Shown here in pieces: positions 27,253 through 38,400 of a stretch of 64,000 nt of DNA; positions within the stretch are counted from its first letter, which is position 1, and every line of letters starts with the position of its first letter. Below the pieces are notes generated by a model, which was not told the DNA's origin, did not search any database, and saw only the letters and a list, made by a program, of their open reading frames with translations. The translations under genes and the position numbers were made by a program. Source of the stretch: Actinoplanes derwentensis (GTDB taxonomy: Bacteria; Actinomycetota; Actinomycetes; Mycobacteriales; Micromonosporaceae). The DNA lies in contig NZ_LT629758.1 of assembly GCF_900104725.1 (NCBI RefSeq), positions 2,728,001 to 2,792,000 of the forward strand, read 5' to 3'.

Positions 27253-28278
27253 TTACAGGAGCTGTTTGAGCAGTCCGGAGAACTGATACAGCTCGTCAGT
27301 CTGCCGCACGGTCAACGGCTGCTCGTCGAAGTGCGCGATCTGGTTGCGGATGGTTCTGACTCGGTCGAGTTGAGCTACGAACTGGGCTTGGTCGACCCCG
27401 GTCCAGCCCAGTGTCGCCCAGTTGGTTTCGGCGAGTTGAGCCAGCCGCGCGTCCTGCTGATCGGTGGCCAGCAGCTTGACGTAGTCGCCGAACATTAGTC
27501 GCGAGAAATCGCCCGACTGGTACTTCTTACCCAAAGCTCGTACCGGATCGCCCGTCAGTTTGGGTCCGAGGCATCGCCGGATGCGGAACTCGATCTCGCC
27601 GACGAGGAAAAACGGCTGGGCGAGCTTGTGGAACCGTGCCGTGATGTCGGCACCGGTGATGATCCCGGCGAAGGTGCCGTTGTTCTCCCGTACCAGGAGG
27701 TATCCACATCGCTGAAGTTCGGGCAGGCGCGTGAAGAGTTCCTGGTGCACCTCGGCCAGCGGGAGGTCGTCTCGGATCATCGCGCTGGACAGCGTCGGCA
27801 CCTCGCCCTTCTCGTAGCGAGCGGCGATCGAATCCCAAGTGATGACGCCCTTGAGGTCGGCAAGGCCGTCGATCACCGGCAGTTGCGAGTAGTTCTTCTG
27901 ACGCATCGTGTGCGTTACCGTGCTGAGTAGAGCGCTGGAGTTGACCGATTCGACGCCGTTGCGGGCCGAGGGAACATCGCCGATTTTGAACGACTGTTGA
28001 GGCAGGGTGCCGGGGAGTACCTCCTCTTCGGCTTCGTCCTCAGCTTCAGTGAACAGACTCTTCGCGACGACCAGCATCTCGGTCGTGAGTCCGCACGTGG
28101 TGAACGACGGGTGGGTGTCAAGACCGGCCTCGTGCAGGGCCTCTTGGATCATCGGCACGGTCTGGTGGTTTCGTACCCGGGTCCCGAACATGGTGAGCAG
28201 GTCGGAGGTGCGCAGGGACCTGCCCTTGAGCCCGACGAGCTCCTCGCGGGTGGGGCGGCGGGAATCGGCCATGTTCAT
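27253..28278 (-). CDS. CBS-pair protein with C-terminal HEPN-like domain
   Basis: 341 residues, last gene of the seven-gene minus-strand operon. It overlaps the DUF262 stop (ATGA); 28272 is an alternative start. Residues about 90-215 are a CBS pair (VTHTMRQKNYSQLPVIDGLA, LKGVITWDSI, ELQRCGYLLVRENNGTFAGI). CBS pairs bind adenosine nucleotides. The C-terminal helical domain ends with VRTIRNQIAHFDEQPL, giving the R-N-x-x-x-H HEPN motif (Arg311, His316). A nucleotide-gated RNase is a reasonable inference. Its 3' end converges on the CHAT gene with only 45 bp between. Confidence 0.85.
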   Translation of the reverse strand: MNMADSRRPTREELVGLKGRSLRTSDLLTMFGTRVRNHQTVPMIQEALHEAGLDTHPSFTTCGLTTEMLVVAKSLFTEAEDEAEEEVLPGTLPQQSFKIGDVPSARNGVESVNSSALLSTVTHTMRQKNYSQLPVIDGLADLKGVITWDSIAARYEKGEVPTLSSAMIRDDLPLAEVHQELFTRLPELQRCGYLLVRENNGTFAGIITGADITARFHKLAQPFFLVGEIEFRIRRCLGPKLTGDPVRALGKKYQSGDFSRLMFGDYVKLLATDQQDARLAQLAETNWATLGWTGVDQAQFVAQLDRVRTIRNQIAHFDEQPLTVRQTDELYQFSGLLKQLL

Positions 28279-30110
28279 CGGTCCGACTCGGCGCGGAAGA
28301 CGGTGCGCTTACCCATGGCCTCGTTGACCAGTTGGACCAAGCGGGCGGACCTGTCAGCGTAGAAGGCGTCGAAGTCGTCTTCGTGCAGTGTGGCTGGATC
28401 GATGACGTGGGTGGTGACAACGTCGTCGAACCATTCGGGCCGTGTGCCGGCTTCTCGGGCGAGCACCTTGAGGTAGCTCGACGGTGAGCCGATGAGACTC
28501 TTGCTCGCCCGGTAGGACAGCGGGGTCTTGTTCACGATCGAGTTGCCGCGGTTGTCGTCGGGGAAGTTTCGGGCGAGCCAGTGCTTCGGGAACACCTGCC
28601 GGATGGCGACGGCATGCTGGATGAGAGCGCTGGCGGTCAGCGGGCCCTCGCTGTGGTACCAGTCGACCGCTCCCTGCTTGACGAGGAGCGCATAGATTCC
28701 CTTGTAGGCCGCGCTGTTGCGGGTTGTCAGGGTGTCCAGCCGGTCGGCCAGGAATGCCGCCTCCATGATCGTGTCAGGCAGGCCAGTCCGTGTCGAAGAC
28801 ATCGACGATCCGTGCGATTCGCCTCTCACCGCCGCGATGAGCTGTTCAACGTCGCGGGTGAAACGACTCTCGGTGGCCCCGCCGTACATCTCGCCCAGCA
28901 CGCCACACCAGTACCAGCGGGTGAGCAGTTCCCGGGTACCCGGGTCCTCTGCCTCATCGTCGAGCAGGATCGCCCGCACCGCGGCCATCGGTACGAGCTG
29001 GGTCCGGTAGGGCAGGTCGGCATGGCGCACGATCAGCTGCTCGCTGAGGAAGTCGCCGACCCATTCGAACGCGCTCGCGACCCGGGGCGCGATCCTGATG
29101 AAGTCCTCCAGCGGCAGGTTCAGAAGATCGCGCCGCTTGCAGGAAACCGCCATGGACGGTCTCTCCCGCTTGCGTTCCCAGGTGCTGACGAGTGTGACCG
29201 CTTGCAGGAAGTCGCTGCTGCTCAGCCCGTCGTCGACGCCCTGCTCGGTGCGCCCGAACACCGGATAGGAGGTGGTCAAGCCCTTCTTGATGTCGTGCCA
29301 GGCGTCCGGCAGTCGGTAGTAGTCGCCGTGGGTCAGCTCGTACTCGCTGTCGCCGGCGTAGGTGGCGGTCAACAGTTCGAACACGTTCAGCGGAACACCG
29401 CCGGTGTTCACCCGTTCGAACACGGAGCACACCGCGTCCTTGGTAGTCGAGGCGGCTAGTTTGATCATCGGGATCTGGAAGGACCGAACGTTGTGCAGGA
29501 TTCCGTGCTCGAACTTGGCCCAGAGGTCCCAGTTGGCCTCGTCCAGCAGGACGAACTCGCGTTGCCAGGCGGTGACCTTGTTACTGTCGAAGACGATGCT
29601 CAGGGGGAAATGCCTCGCCTGGCATTCCAGCGTTCGGCTGCTGAGATCGAGTTGCACCCGGCGGGCGAAGTCCGAACGCAGGACCCGATCCCTGGGCACG
29701 GACACGATGGCCTCGTCGCGGTCCGTGGATGAGCCGACGGCTTTGACGATGTCGACGTAGTACCAGCGCTCAAGTTCTCGACCGCGCTCGTCGGTGGTCC
29801 GTACCGGCTGGTTCAGGTGCAGAGCCTGGTACAGAGAGGTGAGCCGCTGCTGACCGTCCAGCAGCAAGAGGTCAGGCGCGGTGGACCGGCCGGACTCCGC
29901 ACCGGTGAGCGTGCGCGGCCGGAACGGCTTCTTGCCACCGGTTTCGAGAGTCATGACGACGCCGAGCGGATAGTCGAGGGTGACCGTCGCGATCAACTCC
30001 CGGATGCGCTGGTCGTCCCACTTCCACTCACGCTGGAAGTCCGGAAGCTGAAGCAATCCCGACCCGATATCCGCCAACACCGTCTGCAACTTCGGACTAT
30101 CAAGAGCCAC
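28275..30110 (-). CDS. DUF262 (GmrSD/type IV restriction-like) protein
   Basis: GTG 30110 is preferred (GGGGAA 6 bases upstream); another GTG at 30173 is possible. The 611-residue product has the DUF262 signature: QLPDFQREWKWDDQRI (residues 21-36), LDGQQRLTSL (84-93) and, further on, NTGGVPLNVFELLTA. The C-terminal part includes VFPKHWLARNFPDDNRGNSI followed by VNKTPLSYRASKSLIGSP, which resembles the GmrD/DUF1524 HNH-like region. These proteins couple NTP hydrolysis by the ParB-like N-terminus to nicking of modified DNA. Here it is a single chain and translationally tied to the CBS-HEPN gene. Confidence 0.85.
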   Translation of the reverse strand: MALDSPKLQTVLADIGSGLLQLPDFQREWKWDDQRIRELIATVTLDYPLGVVMTLETGGKKPFRPRTLTGAESGRSTAPDLLLLDGQQRLTSLYQALHLNQPVRTTDERGRELERWYYVDIVKAVGSSTDRDEAIVSVPRDRVLRSDFARRVQLDLSSRTLECQARHFPLSIVFDSNKVTAWQREFVLLDEANWDLWAKFEHGILHNVRSFQIPMIKLAASTTKDAVCSVFERVNTGGVPLNVFELLTATYAGDSEYELTHGDYYRLPDAWHDIKKGLTTSYPVFGRTEQGVDDGLSSSDFLQAVTLVSTWERKRERPSMAVSCKRRDLLNLPLEDFIRIAPRVASAFEWVGDFLSEQLIVRHADLPYRTQLVPMAAVRAILLDDEAEDPGTRELLTRWYWCGVLGEMYGGATESRFTRDVEQLIAAVRGESHGSSMSSTRTGLPDTIMEAAFLADRLDTLTTRNSAAYKGIYALLVKQGAVDWYHSEGPLTASALIQHAVAIRQVFPKHWLARNFPDDNRGNSIVNKTPLSYRASKSLIGSPSSYLKVLAREAGTRPEWFDDVVTTHVIDPATLHEDDFDAFYADRSARLVQLVNEAMGKRTVFRAESDR

Positions 30111-30176
30111 CGAGCGTTCCCCCTGGCAATCATCTGGTGAGCAGCCATCGAACGTATCGATGCCCGCCACCACGTG

Positions 30177-32429
30177 TCAATGCCGTAATTCCATAGTGGA
30201 GGATTGATCATCAGAGCTTACCGTCAGCCCCGCCAGGGACGCCGAGATGAAAGGGCTGCGGTTTCCATGCCAGAAGACCGCGAGGTCATCGCGGGCACGG
30301 GTGGCTGCGACGAACAGGCGTGAGCGGTCCCGGGCGCGTTCCTGCTGGTAGCGCTTGGCGTCGGTGTCCCGGAACCGGTCGATCGCACGCCGTGGGACGA
30401 GGCCATCGCTGGCACCGGCGATGATGACGCGCTGGTATTCGAGGCCTTTGAAGCGGTGCATGGTGCCCACGTGGACGCCGTCTGGTCGTGCCGGGCCGTC
30501 CGGGCCGATCTCCACGGCTTGGATGCCGTCGTCGGTGAGCCACTGAATCACCTCGGCGACATACTCCTTGGTCGGGACGCAGACAGCGGCGGACCCGTCG
30601 GACGTGTTGGTCCAGGCTCGGAGCTGCCCGATGATCAAGCCGCGTTCCTGGCCCCAGGTCGGCGCTCCCCGGAAGATCGGCGGCGCCCCGTGGAGCAGGG
30701 AGCGGTAGCCGTTGAGGGTGTCGGTGCCACCGTCCAGGTCGTCGTAGGTCTCCCCGGTGAGCAGTTGGGTCGCGGCTTTCAGGATCTCCCGGGTGGTGCG
30801 GTAGCTGATCGTGAGCCTGGAGGACCTGCGGCCCCGGATGTTGATGCCGACGGTGGAAAGCGCGACCTGGTTATCGTAGAGGCGTTGGTGGGTGTCGCCG
30901 ACGATGAACATGTCGTCGGGGCCGACGGGGGTCATGGCGCGTAGTAGTCGCCAGTGGGTGGGGCTGAGGTCCTGGGCCTCGTCCACGACGATGTGCTGGT
31001 AGCGGTAGCGCAGGGTCTGCCCGGTCGCTGAGGACTCGTCGTTGTTGGCTTCGAGGATGCGGGTTTCCCGGTCGAGTTCGAGGCGGGCGGCGCGGGCGGC
31101 GATCTGGCGCCAGGTCCAGATGCCTTCGCTGTCGAGTTGCTTGGTGAAGCGCTCGGTGAGTTGCCAGATGGCGTCCCGCTGTTCTCGGGTGATCGATTTG
31201 CCGCGGCCGACACGTCGCGCGCGGAAGTATTCGTCGCGGGTGGTCGCGGCTTGGCCGAGGACGACGTGTGCCCACTCCGCGTTGAGGAATTCGGCGTCGA
31301 AGCGACGCTCACCGAGTTCGAGGAGGAAGGCGTTCCAGCGTTTCAGGGCCTCGGCCTCGTTGATGACGCGGCGTTTGGTGTCGGTGCCGGCCTCGTTGAC
31401 GATGCGGTTCGCGAGTTTGTCGATGTTCACGATGTCGACGCGGGCGCTGAGTTCGGCGCCGGCTAGGTCGAGCAGACGGGATCGGAGATCGGCGGCGAGG
31501 TTGCGGTTGAAGGTGGTCAGCAGGATGGGCTTGTCCTTGCCGGCTTTGAGACGTTCGGCGAGGTACCTGACGCGGTGCAGGGCGACGATGGTCTTGCCGG
31601 TGCCGGGGCCACCGCTGACCCGGGCCGATCCCGGGTAGGGATGGTCGACAACCTTACGTTGGGTGGGGTGCAGGAAGACCTGCCAGCGGGCGAAGGATTC
31701 GGCCAGGATCGCCTGTAGCGCGGAGTCGTCGGTGGTGACCTGGGTGGCGGGGCTCGCCGAGGCGGCCGCCCAGTCCTCGGTGTCGACGGGTTCGTCGGCC
31801 TTGACCGGGGTGGTGACGAGATCCAGCACCTCGTCGAACGTCTTGCCATCGTTCAGGGCGAGGAGGACATCGGCCGTCAGCGCCGGAACACAGTCGACGA
31901 AGCGGAGCAGGTCGTCGTCGGTGAGCAGCCGGCGGATGCTGGGGAGCAGGGGTTCTGCCACGCCGAGGTCGGTGAGTTGTTGGTCGGTGTGCGAATCGAA
32001 AAGCGTGGGAATCTCTGCGGTCTTGGGAGGAACGGCCGTCGGGTCGTCAGCGGGCAGGAGACGGCCGACGATGCTGTTCCCGACTGCGGCGAGGTCGATG
32101 ACCTCGATTCCTCCGGTGACCCGGTTGATCTGGTACGAGTACCGGTCGAGATCGTCATAGACGTCGCTGCGGTGCCGGACGGACACGAGCAGGAAGTGCT
32201 GGTCGCCGACGTTGAGCAGGATGGCCCGGTAGGCGTCGGTGACTCGGGCGGAGTACAGCCGTGAGCCCTTGAGCTGCTTGAGCCAGAAGCCACGCGCATT
32301 CGGGTTCTGCCGAAACTTGCTCTGAAAGTTGTAGACCGCGCCGGCATCGGCCCGGGACAGAGCCAGGATCTCCTTGTCGGCTCGATCCAGGATCTGCAGG
32401 ATGACCGGGCCTCGACTGGTTGCGGTCAT
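30177..32429 (-). CDS. RelE-fold / UvrD-type helicase fusion
   Basis: Start at 32429 with GGAGGAG 6 bases upstream, and an ATGA overlap with the giant helicase. The 750 residues begin with a RelE/ParE-like module (residues 10-90: FQSKFRQNPNARGFWLKQLK, YRAILLNVGDQHFLLVSVRH, DVYDDLDRY). A superfamily 1 helicase follows: P-loop RVSGGPGTGKTIVALHRV, LLTTFNRNLAADL, HIVVDEAQDLSPTHW (Walker B), IVGDTHQRLYD, ISYRTT and the C-terminal TMHRFKGLEYQRVII, LFVAATRARDDLAVFW. It is the UvrD/Rep class. The RelE-like part may be a retained RNA-binding or toxin fold. Confidence 0.9.
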   Translation of the reverse strand: MTATSRGPVILQILDRADKEILALSRADAGAVYNFQSKFRQNPNARGFWLKQLKGSRLYSARVTDAYRAILLNVGDQHFLLVSVRHRSDVYDDLDRYSYQINRVTGGIEVIDLAAVGNSIVGRLLPADDPTAVPPKTAEIPTLFDSHTDQQLTDLGVAEPLLPSIRRLLTDDDLLRFVDCVPALTADVLLALNDGKTFDEVLDLVTTPVKADEPVDTEDWAAASASPATQVTTDDSALQAILAESFARWQVFLHPTQRKVVDHPYPGSARVSGGPGTGKTIVALHRVRYLAERLKAGKDKPILLTTFNRNLAADLRSRLLDLAGAELSARVDIVNIDKLANRIVNEAGTDTKRRVINEAEALKRWNAFLLELGERRFDAEFLNAEWAHVVLGQAATTRDEYFRARRVGRGKSITREQRDAIWQLTERFTKQLDSEGIWTWRQIAARAARLELDRETRILEANNDESSATGQTLRYRYQHIVVDEAQDLSPTHWRLLRAMTPVGPDDMFIVGDTHQRLYDNQVALSTVGINIRGRRSSRLTISYRTTREILKAATQLLTGETYDDLDGGTDTLNGYRSLLHGAPPIFRGAPTWGQERGLIIGQLRAWTNTSDGSAAVCVPTKEYVAEVIQWLTDDGIQAVEIGPDGPARPDGVHVGTMHRFKGLEYQRVIIAGASDGLVPRRAIDRFRDTDAKRYQQERARDRSRLFVAATRARDDLAVFWHGNRSPFISASLAGLTVSSDDQSSTMELRH

Positions 32430-35400
32430 TCTTCTCCTCCGTTGACCAGGGCGGCGAGCTCGTCGACATCCCACTCTTTCGCCGGGCGGGCATGCCATCC
32501 TTCGGCGGCGAAGGCGGCGTCGCGGTCCTGCTCCTCGATTTCCGCCGCCGGGCCGTGCAGCCGCTGGACGACGGCGATTCGCAGCCTGGGCCAGGCGAAG
32601 TCAGCCTGCCACCCGGCATCGTTGAGTTCGTATCCACCGACGGGTGCCGGGACGTGCCGTTGGATCAGGCCGCGCAGCAGGCTTTCGACACCGGATTCCT
32701 CCAGGTCAGCCAACTCGATGACACGCTGCCAGGCTGAGTCGGGTTCGTCGCTGGATGCGGTTGCGGCGGACGTTGGTTCGGCGCTGCGGCCGAGCCAGGT
32801 AGCGGTCTCGTCGTCCAGCAGCTCGGGACGGTGTGCTGCGATGAAACCGGTGCCTTCGGCCGCGTACAGCAGCGTCGGGTCGAACGTGCCGAGGATGCTC
32901 TTCGCCAGTTGTGCGGCGTCGCCGTCGCCATCGGCGAGGAACTGGATGATGTTGCCCCACCAGAGCCAGGCCGCCCACCGGCGCTTGTGCTGCGCGTCCG
33001 CGCTCAACGTGGCCGGGCGGTCGTCGACGACCGTGAAAGCGGACCAGACCGGACGCCGGGGATCGGCCCGTTGGTCGAGGATCAGCACGAGCGGGCAGCC
33101 GTTGGCGTCGCTGGCACGGGCAATGACGATTCGGCCGCCAGCAACCGCAGCGGGCAACGGCTGGCCGTGGACTGCTGCGTTGACTCTGGCCGTCACACCG
33201 GTGGAGTCGGTGGTGACGCGCTCGTTGTCGGGCTGACGGAGCAGGCCGGCCAGGGTTGCTTCGGCGCGGAAGCGCCACAGGTCGCGGTCCGGGTCACGCA
33301 GGAATTGCAGGAGCAGGTGGATCGGGTTGCCCCAGACGAGATCGTTGAGTTGCTGCGGGTCGTTGCCGGTCCGCTGGCGATACAGGTCGCGGGCAGCCTG
33401 TTGAGCGAGGCCCTGGTACGGCGGCCATACCGGGTCGTGACGGACGTCGGTGTTGCGCCAGGACTGGACGTCGTCCCAGGTCAAGGCGAAGACGTGTAGA
33501 TCGTGAGCGCGAAGCCTGGTGCGTTTGATGGTGTCGTCGGCCAGCCGGTTCACGCCGGGCGGCGGGCTGGCGTGGTACTGGTAGCCGTCGAGGTAGACGG
33601 CTACCTCCTGCGCGGCGGCGTCGAGGCGTTTGAAGTGCACGTCCGGGCGGGTGCCGGTGATGGTGTTCTGCAGCTTCATCCGCCAGTGCACCACGCGGCC
33701 GTCGGGTGCTTCCAGGAGAAGGTCGGCGAAACGCGCGCCGTCGGTGTCGGCGCGCCGGGTCAGCCGTACGGTCGGGTCCTGATCGGCCCATGCGAGGAGC
33801 TTGTGCAGGAACTTGCGTTCCAGCTCGCTCTCGACCAGCGGTGTCAGTGAGATCTCGTCAGCGGGTCCCACATCGGTGGAGATCTGCCAGTCGTCGAGGA
33901 GTTGGCGCAGGATCTCCAGCGCCTCGTCACGGCTCATCAGCGGGAACTCCTCGTCGCGGGCGAACCGCAGCAGGCAGCGGTGGCACGCCTTGCGGCCCTC
34001 CCGATTGCACTCACACGTCGTGATCGCCTCGACGGCCGTCTCCAGTACCTGCTTGAACTCTTCATCGGCCGACAGGCGGTGCAGGTAGCCGGTTCCCGAG
34101 GGCTGGGTGTCGTAGACGACCAGGAACTGGCGGACGTTGTCGCTGTCACGGTCGGCCATCGGCGCTCGGACCACCCGAAGATGGTCGGGCTCACCGCCGT
34201 ACTTGACGGTGATGCCCAGCATGAGCGCCGCTGCGAAGGAGACGACGCGCTCGTCGACGAGCGCCGTCGCGGCGGGGATCAGGATCCGCAGCGCCTCGGT
34301 CTCCAACTCGTGCACCAGCAGCAGTGGCGTGTGTTTGGCCGTGTTGGGCGATCGGCGGTGCCGACACCAGGGCTGGTGGTGTTCGGTGCCCGGCACGTTG
34401 CCGGTCGGCGCGAGGCCGGCACCGGAAACGGGATCGGAACCGGGGAGGTTCGTAGCCGTGGGCGGCGGGCCGTCCGCGGTGGCCCCTCCACAATCCATAC
34501 AGACGTAAAAGGGATTGAGCCGTACGGACGAACCGGCGAAGGCGTCGGTGGCCGGTCGGTCGAAACGGGCCGCACCCAGGTTGAACTCCCGGATCTTCGC
34601 GTGCCTGGTGTAGTCGACACCGAAGGTGACCTTCTTGTGCCTCCACGGATTCTCGACGGTGGGGATGTCCACCGCGAAGGTCGTGGTGTAGCGACGCTGG
34701 GTTCTTTCGTCGGTGTCGTCTCGAATTCGGGCTTCCTCCCGGCGGTCCCGGGAACGTACGACGGTCGGGCGCAGAACGTAGTGCAGGCAGCCGGCGTCCG
34801 CGATGGCCGGCGTCTTGCAGCGTAGGCAGGCGCTGGTGTCGGCCACGGCGTTACTCGTGCGGACATGGCCGCAGGACGGGCAGATCCGCCATCGCTCGTA
34901 CAGCGGCCGATCTGGTCGGCCGATCTCCAGGCCGTCGATGGTGTGGCGGTATCCGCGGACGTAGTAGGTGTTGCCCGGTGCCAATTCGACCAGCGCGGTG
35001 CGCGCCGGCCGCGAGTATTCGCGCAGTTCACCGCCGTAACGGCGGTCTCCGTCCTCGGTCGAGTTCTCCCAGGTGAGAGTGGCGTCCAGGAGGGTGCGCG
35101 AGTCGATCAGCGAGTAGTTCGGCAGCAAGCCGAATTCGACCATCGTGGCGTGCGCACTCGCGCTGCCGATGTCGCCGAGCCGGTCACCGACCGCCTTTCG
35201 CTCGGCCTTCAGCGCTCTCAATTCCCGCGCCTGGGACGGATCTGAGGCGATGAGGCCGGCCATCGCGGCGTTGATGGCATCCTTGCGCTGGCGCAAACCG
35301 TCGATGCGGTCCTCCCAGCTCAGCACGAACTCGGCGACCGCAGCGGCGATCCCGTCAGTGGCGAAAGATCTCAACTCGCCGGCGGCGCTTTCGTTCACGG

Positions 35401-38400
35401 CTCCGGCAAAGAGATCCAGGAAGTCGGTGACCAGGCGCTCGCCTTCGGCGATCGCAGTGGTCACCAGATCGTTGAGCCAACCGGTGTCGCCGAACAACGC
35501 GGAGGCGCGCCGCGGCATCGGTGCGGCATCGGTGAGTCGGTCCCGAGCGGCGAGGTCGATCAGATATGCCAGGTACTGTCGACGCAAGATGGCGACGGCG
35601 GACAGGTAGCAGCCGGGCGGTCGGATCTGACCGGCGATCATGTCGCGCGGCTCGTTCAGGTAGTAGCGGTCCCGTTCGCGCCGCCCGACGAAGGTCAGCA
35701 CCAGCGAGTTGCCGCTGGTGCGCCCCGCCCGGCCGGCGCGCTGCACGTAGTTGGCCGGGCCGCGAGGCAACGAGCCGAGAATCACGGCGGACAGGTCGCC
35801 GATGTTGATCCCGAGCTCCAGTGTCGGGGTGCAGGCGAGCACGTTCGGGTCGTCATATCGCCTCTTCTCCCGGCGGAATGCCTCCTCGACGCTTTCACGC
35901 TGGGCTCGGGTGAGCATGCCGGTGTGCTCGGCGGTCACCACACGGAAGACCCCGCCGTCGAGGTAGAGACGCCGGTAGTAGTCACCAGCCGCATTCGCAT
36001 CATGCGCTGCGACGAAATGTCCACCGCACCGGTACCGCAGGCACCGTTGCCCGACCCAGTCGGATATCCGTGCGGGCGGTACGGTCTGCTCCCACGCACA
36101 TGAGTCGCAGCGCACTCCGGACTCGGCAGCATCAGCATCGCTGAGCCGGATCAGGTTCATGTGCCCCGGCTGCAAACCGTAGACGACCGTTGAACTGTCG
36201 ACGGTCGTCCGTGCCGCCAGCACCCCTTCCCGCGCCAGCACGACCAGCAGTTGCTGCAGATAGCGACCGGCCTCAGCGCGGGACAGGCCCAGACACCGCA
36301 TCACCCAGTCTTCGTACCAGTTGTGCGCTGCGGAGAGCACATCGAACTCGCTACGGCCCTTCGGCGCGGTCATCGCGAACGCCGGCGCTGCCTGGCCGAA
36401 CGGGAAGGCGGGCATCCCGTCCGGCCGACCACGCCACACCTGCCAGCGGCGACCGCCTTGGTGTATGTACGGCTCCAGCCAGGTGTGCCGGACACCGCCC
36501 CGGATCCGCAATCGCTCCAGCAAGCCGCGAACCATGGTGACGAACACCGCGTCGTCGGGCAGCGAGTCCAAGGTGAGCTGTGGACCGTCCAACAGCACGT
36601 CCCGGCACAGCGCCACGACCTTAGGTAGATCGTCGATCACGACCTCGACGGCGGCGGTACGAGTCAACTCCAGCGTCCGGCCCTGCCGTGACCGCAGCCC
36701 GACCTCCATCACCGTGGCGAACGCCAACCGTTCCCCGATCAGCCGCCAGGTGTCCCGGTCTGCCATGCCGCCGGAAAGCAGCGCGTCGACCCCCGGATCG
36801 TCGTGAAGGTCGGGCGGCACGACCGCGGCCAGCGTCGCCGGGGCGCTGGCCGCCCGGATCACATCAGCCATGACGTCGTTGAGGCGCGCCGGAACACCCG
36901 GGGCCAACTGGTCGACCAACAAGGCCCGTAGCGAGAACTTGTACGACCGGTTAGCGACGAAGCCCGCCCGGTGTGCGGCATCCTGCACCGAATCGTTGAA
37001 CAGCAGAGTCTTGCGCTCGTTGTCGACGAGTTCGCCGCCCGTGAACAGTTGCGTCACAGCGACCGAGGCGAGACTCGCCAGGCCCGCGCCGAGGAACCGA
37101 ATGCCATCGTTGAGTCCGCACGCCGGGCATCGGTCGGTCTCGGCGTCCCGGTCCCGGTACAGGTCGCCGAGGACCACCACGCCGCCGTCGGCCACGGCTA
37201 ACCGATCGACCGCAGGATTGAACGGGCGAATCCGGATGCCCGACGCTTCGAGAACCAGGAGCCCTTCACCGGAGCCGCCCTGGATCTCTTCGCCGGTTGC
37301 GGCGATCAGCGATCGTACCCGGCGTTTGTCCCGTCCGATACTGGCGCGGTAGATCTTCTCCGGATCACCGATCAGTTCCTCGGGATCGCGCTCTGGCGAG
37401 ATCGCCGACCAGCCCGATCGACCGCAGTGCCGGCAGTAGATCGCCGGCAGCAACGAGTACCGCCGGTCCGCGACCACCGAGTCGGCGTCCGAGGTCTCGT
37501 CCTCCGTGCCCCGAGGGAGTTCACCGGACCACCCGAACGCGGGCCTGGTGGCAACCGCCCGCAGCAGCCGGGAAACCACTCGAACCCACATGTGCGTCTC
37601 GACCGCCAGCAGCGGCAGATCGGGTGCCTCGGGCCGCCGCGCCATCGACAGCAACGCCACGAACCGGGCCAGCGCGGTCGCCGCCACTTCCGGCTCCACC
37701 CGGAACGCGCGGCCCCACGAGTACGCGCCTTCCCGTGGCACCAATTCCAGGATCTCTGCGAACGTCTGCGGCCGGTCGCCCAGCACGCGCAGTACCGCCT
37801 GGGTCAGGATGTGCTTCCGCAAACCCGCGCCCAGCTTGACCGGCGTCAGGTCGTCGGTTCCGAGCACCGCCAGCGCGATCGCTCGCATCGCCGCCGGATC
37901 CCGCGACGGATCCGGGAACGCCGCGAGTTCCGCCGGTTCCGGGAGCGGGAACCCGAAGTCGATCTCCTTCAGGATGTCGTCCGCGGCAGCCCGAGACTCG
38001 CCGATCACCGCTTCCTCGTCGAAGTCAGTGCCGAACACCTGCGCGGCGACGTCACGCAGCTTCTGAGTCACGTCGCCCGCTCCACCGTTTCCCAGCGTCG
38101 CCGACGTGGCTACCAGGCAGATGTCCCCCAACGGCTGTCCCGGCCGAGCCTGCCCCGTCACCGCGGCCAGCCTCCGCAGCAGCATGGCGACGTCGGTGCC
38201 CTGGGCGCCGTCGTAGGTGTGGAATTCATCGAGCACTACGAAGGCCAGGCCAGCGTCCTCCCACAACTTCTTGTCCTCGGAGCGCTGCAGCAGCAGGTCG
38301 AGCATCTTGTAGTTCGTGATGAGGATGTCGGGCGGGTTGTCGCGGATCTCCTGTCGGCTGGTCATGACCGGTGTCTGGGACAGTTCGGCGACATCGCCGA

